A DNA stretch of 5,219 bases, from assembly GCA_019118985.1 (NCBI GenBank), contig DWXX01000166.1, forward strand, positions 1 to 5,219, given 5' to 3'. The stretch is from Candidatus Faecalibacterium faecipullorum (GTDB lineage: Bacteria; Bacillota; Clostridia; Oscillospirales; Ruminococcaceae). A program made the translations under genes and the position numbers. Shown piece by piece: positions 3,455-5,219 of this stretch (within the stretch, counting starts at the first letter, position 1; every line of letters starts with the position of its first letter). The notes under the pieces were generated by a model. The model did not search any database, was not told the origin of the DNA, and saw only the letters and a list, made by a program, of their open reading frames with translations.

Positions 3455-5219
3455 GGCAGGTGCGGCTGATGACGTCCAGCTGCTGCTCCCGCGTCAGGTC
3501 GATGAACTTGACGGCGTAGCCCGAGACGCGGATGGTGAAGTTGGCGTACTCCTCCTTTTCGGGGTGCTCCATGGCGTCCAGCAGCTTCTCCTTGCCAAAG
3601 ACGTTGACATTCAAATGGTGGGCCCCCTGCCCGAAGTAGCCGTCCATCACCTGCACCAGGTTCTCGACCCGCTCGGCCTCGCTGTGGCCCAGGGCGTCGG
3701 GGTTGATGGTCTGGGTGTTGGAGATGCCGTCCAGCGCCCAGTGGTAGGGCAGCTTTGCCACCGAGTTCAGAGAGGCCAGCAGGCCGTTCTGCTCGGCGCC
3801 GTAGCTGGGGTTGGCGCCCGGGGCGAAGGGGGTGTACGCCTTCCGCCCGTCGGGCAGCGCGCCGGTGTACTTGCCGTAGACCACGTTGGAGGTGATGGTC
3901 AGGATGGAGATGGTGGCCTCCGAGTTGCGGTAGGTGTGGCGCTTTTTGATCATTTCGAGGAAGGTGCGCAGCAGCCACACCCCGATGTCGTCGGCGCGGT
4001 CGTCGTCGTTGCCGTACTTGGGGAAGTCGCCTTCAATGGCAAAGTCCACCGCGATGCCGCTTTCGTCCCGGATGGGGCGCACCTTGGCGTACTTGATGGC
4101 GCTGAGGGAGTCGATGACGTGGGAGAAGCCGGCGATGCCGGTGGCGAAGGTGCGGCGTACGTCGGTGTCGATGAGGGCCATCTCGGCTTCCTCATAGTAG
4201 TACTTGTCGTGCATGTACTGGATCAGGTTCAGCACATTGACATAGAGGCCGGCCAGCCAGTCCAGCATCTGGACGTACTTGGGCAGCACCTCGTCCCAGG
4301 TCAGCACGTCGCTGGTGATGGGGGCGTAGTTGGGGCCGACCTGCTCGTGGTTCTTTTCGTCCACGCCGCCGTTGATGGCGTACAGCAGGCACTTGGCGAG
4401 GTTGGCGCGGGCGCCGAAGAACTGCATCTCCTTGCCGGTCTGGGTGGCGGACACGCAGCAGCAGATGGAGTAGTCGTCCCCCCACACCGGCTTCATGACG
4501 TCGTCGTTCTCGTACTGCACCGAGCTGGTCTCGATGGACACCTTGGCGGCGTACTTCTTGAAGGTCTCGGGCAGCGCGGGGGAGTAGAGCACCGTCAGGT
4601 TGGGCTCGGGCGCGGGGCCCATGTTCTCCAGCGTGTGCAGGAAGCGGTAGCAGGTCTTGGTGACCATGCTGCGGCCGTCCATCCCGATGCCGGCCACTTC
4701 CAGGGTGGCCCAGACCGGGTCGCCCGAGAACAGCTGGTTGTAGCTGGGGATGCGGGCGAACTTGACCATCCGGAACTTCATCACCATGTGGTCGATCAGC
4801 TCCTGGGCCTGGCTCTCGGTCAGCACGCCGCGCTCGAGGTCGCGCTGGATGTAGATGTCCAGGAAGGTGGAGATCCGCCCGACGCTCATGGCCGCGCCGT
4901 TCTGGGTCTTGATGGCGGCAAGGTAGCCGAAGTAGAGCCACTGCACCGCCTCCTTGGCGTTGGCGGCCGGCTGCGAGATGTCGCAGCCGTAGATCTCGGC
5001 CATCTTCTTCATGCCTTTCAGGGCGTTGATCTGGCGGGCGATCTCCTCCCGCAGGCGGATGACGTCGTCGGTCATGGTGCCGTCGCCGCAGTTGGCGAAG
5101 TCGTGCTGCTTTGCCTCGATCAGGTGGTCGATGCCGTACAGCGCCACCCGGCGGTAGTCGCCGACGATCCGCCCGCGGCCGTAGGTGTCGGGCAGGCCGG
5201 TGATGATGTGGCTGTGGCG
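3441..5219 (-). CDS. pflB: Formate C-acetyltransferase (pyruvate formate-lyase), N-terminus outside window
   Basis: This glycyl-radical enzyme converts pyruvate and CoA to acetyl-CoA and formate in anaerobic fermentation. The window shows 592 C-terminal residues. By alignment with remembered E. coli positions about 165 residues are missing at the start, past the right edge. The visible part begins RHSHIITGLPDTYGRGRIVG, so the frame clearly continues beyond 5147, where only an internal GTG valine codon could be taken for a start. The thiyl-radical cysteine pair is the second and third Cys of SICCCVSAT (visible residues 254-255; codons 4455-4460), followed by MQFFGARANLAK and YAINGGVDEK. The glycyl-radical loop is RVSGYAVKF with the radical Gly codon at 3519-3521. 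The protein ends ISRTCHGRL. All catalytic residues are present. Its promoter is not in the window. Confidence 0.97.
   Translation of the reverse strand, partial: RHSHIITGLPDTYGRGRIVGDYRRVALYGIDHLIEAKQHDFANCGDGTMTDDVIRLREEIARQINALKGMKKMAEIYGCDISQPAANAKEAVQWLYFGYLAAIKTQNGAAMSVGRISTFLDIYIQRDLERGVLTESQAQELIDHMVMKFRMVKFARIPSYNQLFSGDPVWATLEVAGIGMDGRSMVTKTCYRFLHTLENMGPAPEPNLTVLYSPALPETFKKYAAKVSIETSSVQYENDDVMKPVWGDDYSICCCVSATQTGKEMQFFGARANLAKCLLYAINGGVDEKNHEQVGPNYAPITSDVLTWDEVLPKYVQMLDWLAGLYVNVLNLIQYMHDKYYYEEAEMALIDTDVRRTFATGIAGFSHVIDSLSAIKYAKVRPIRDESGIAVDFAIEGDFPKYGNDDDRADDIGVWLLRTFLEMIKKRHTYRNSEATISILTITSNVVYGKYTGALPDGRKAYTPFAPGANPSYGAEQNGLLASLNSVAKLPYHWALDGISNTQTINPDALGHSEAERVENLVQVMDGYFGQGAHHLNVNVFGKEKLLDAMEHPEKEEYANFTIRVSGYAVKFIDLTREQQLDVISRTCHGRL

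Noticed and set aside
2618..3469. A 283-codon plus-strand frame opposite pflA
   Set aside because: Antisense shadow of pflA with Gly/Val/His-rich low-complexity translation and no ribosome binding site.
4192..4941. A 249-codon minus-strand frame within pflB
   Set aside because: It is a different frame of the same strand; the translation is Arg/Pro/His-rich without motifs, while the overlapping pflB frame is fully conserved.
5145..5147. GTG as the start of pflB
   Set aside because: The frame stays open to the window edge and the upstream residues (GLPDTYGRGRIVGDYRR) are conserved pyruvate formate-lyase sequence, so the gene is cut by the window and not shortened.
1..5219. tRNA, rRNA, CRISPR array or known riboswitch
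   Set aside because: No cloverleaf pattern, rRNA-like stretch or spaced repeats were seen on either strand, and the hairpins present are explained as terminators or the toxin leader.

Overview
The window looks like a GC-rich anaerobic Firmicute of the Oscillospiraceae/Ruminococcaceae type (the Faecalibacterium, Subdoligranulum and Gemmiger neighbourhood). This is inferred from four things: strong AGGAGG-type ribosome binding sites, an oxygen-sensitive pyruvate formate-lyase operon, a SEDS cell-wall polymerase of Firmicute character, and a small holin-like toxin of a type known from gut Firmicutes. The species cannot be fixed from the sequence alone.

Layout from left to right. Bases 1-52 (minus) hold the first 17 codons of a gene running off the left edge. 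It resembles the start of an ISAs1-family transposase and sits in AT-rich DNA that changes abruptly to GC-rich DNA near base 120, possibly the edge of an insertion sequence. A promoter (150-178) and a strong RBS then lead into a complete SEDS-family gene (FtsW/RodA/SpoVE type, 213-1433, plus). A bidirectional terminator (1436-1465) separates it from two small minus-strand genes of uncharacterised families: DUF5655-like (1484-1867) and, upstream of it, DUF2200-like (1880-2239).

Bases 2240-2647 look like a plain 400-base intergenic gap but are densely packed. They hold what I read as a complete type I toxin-antitoxin locus. A 28-residue single-helix toxin (2396-2482, minus) has its own promoter (2581-2609). 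A facing promoter with consensus TTGACA, 17-base spacing and TATACT (2280-2308, plus) would drive an antisense RNA of about 93 nt. Both transcripts converge on one perfect 15-bp bidirectional terminator (2359-2407) that contains the toxin stop codon. The toxin leader carries alternating C- and G-tracts that could fold so as to either hide or expose the ribosome binding site.

Bases 2648-5219 (minus) are the pyruvate formate-lyase operon: pflB (partial, 592 C-terminal residues visible) followed by pflA, which overlaps it by 14 bases and ends in a strong terminator. PflA is the radical-SAM enzyme that installs the glycyl radical on PflB. Together they convert pyruvate and CoA to acetyl-CoA and formate in anaerobic fermentation. 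The toxin promoter -35 element lies within the pflA terminator.
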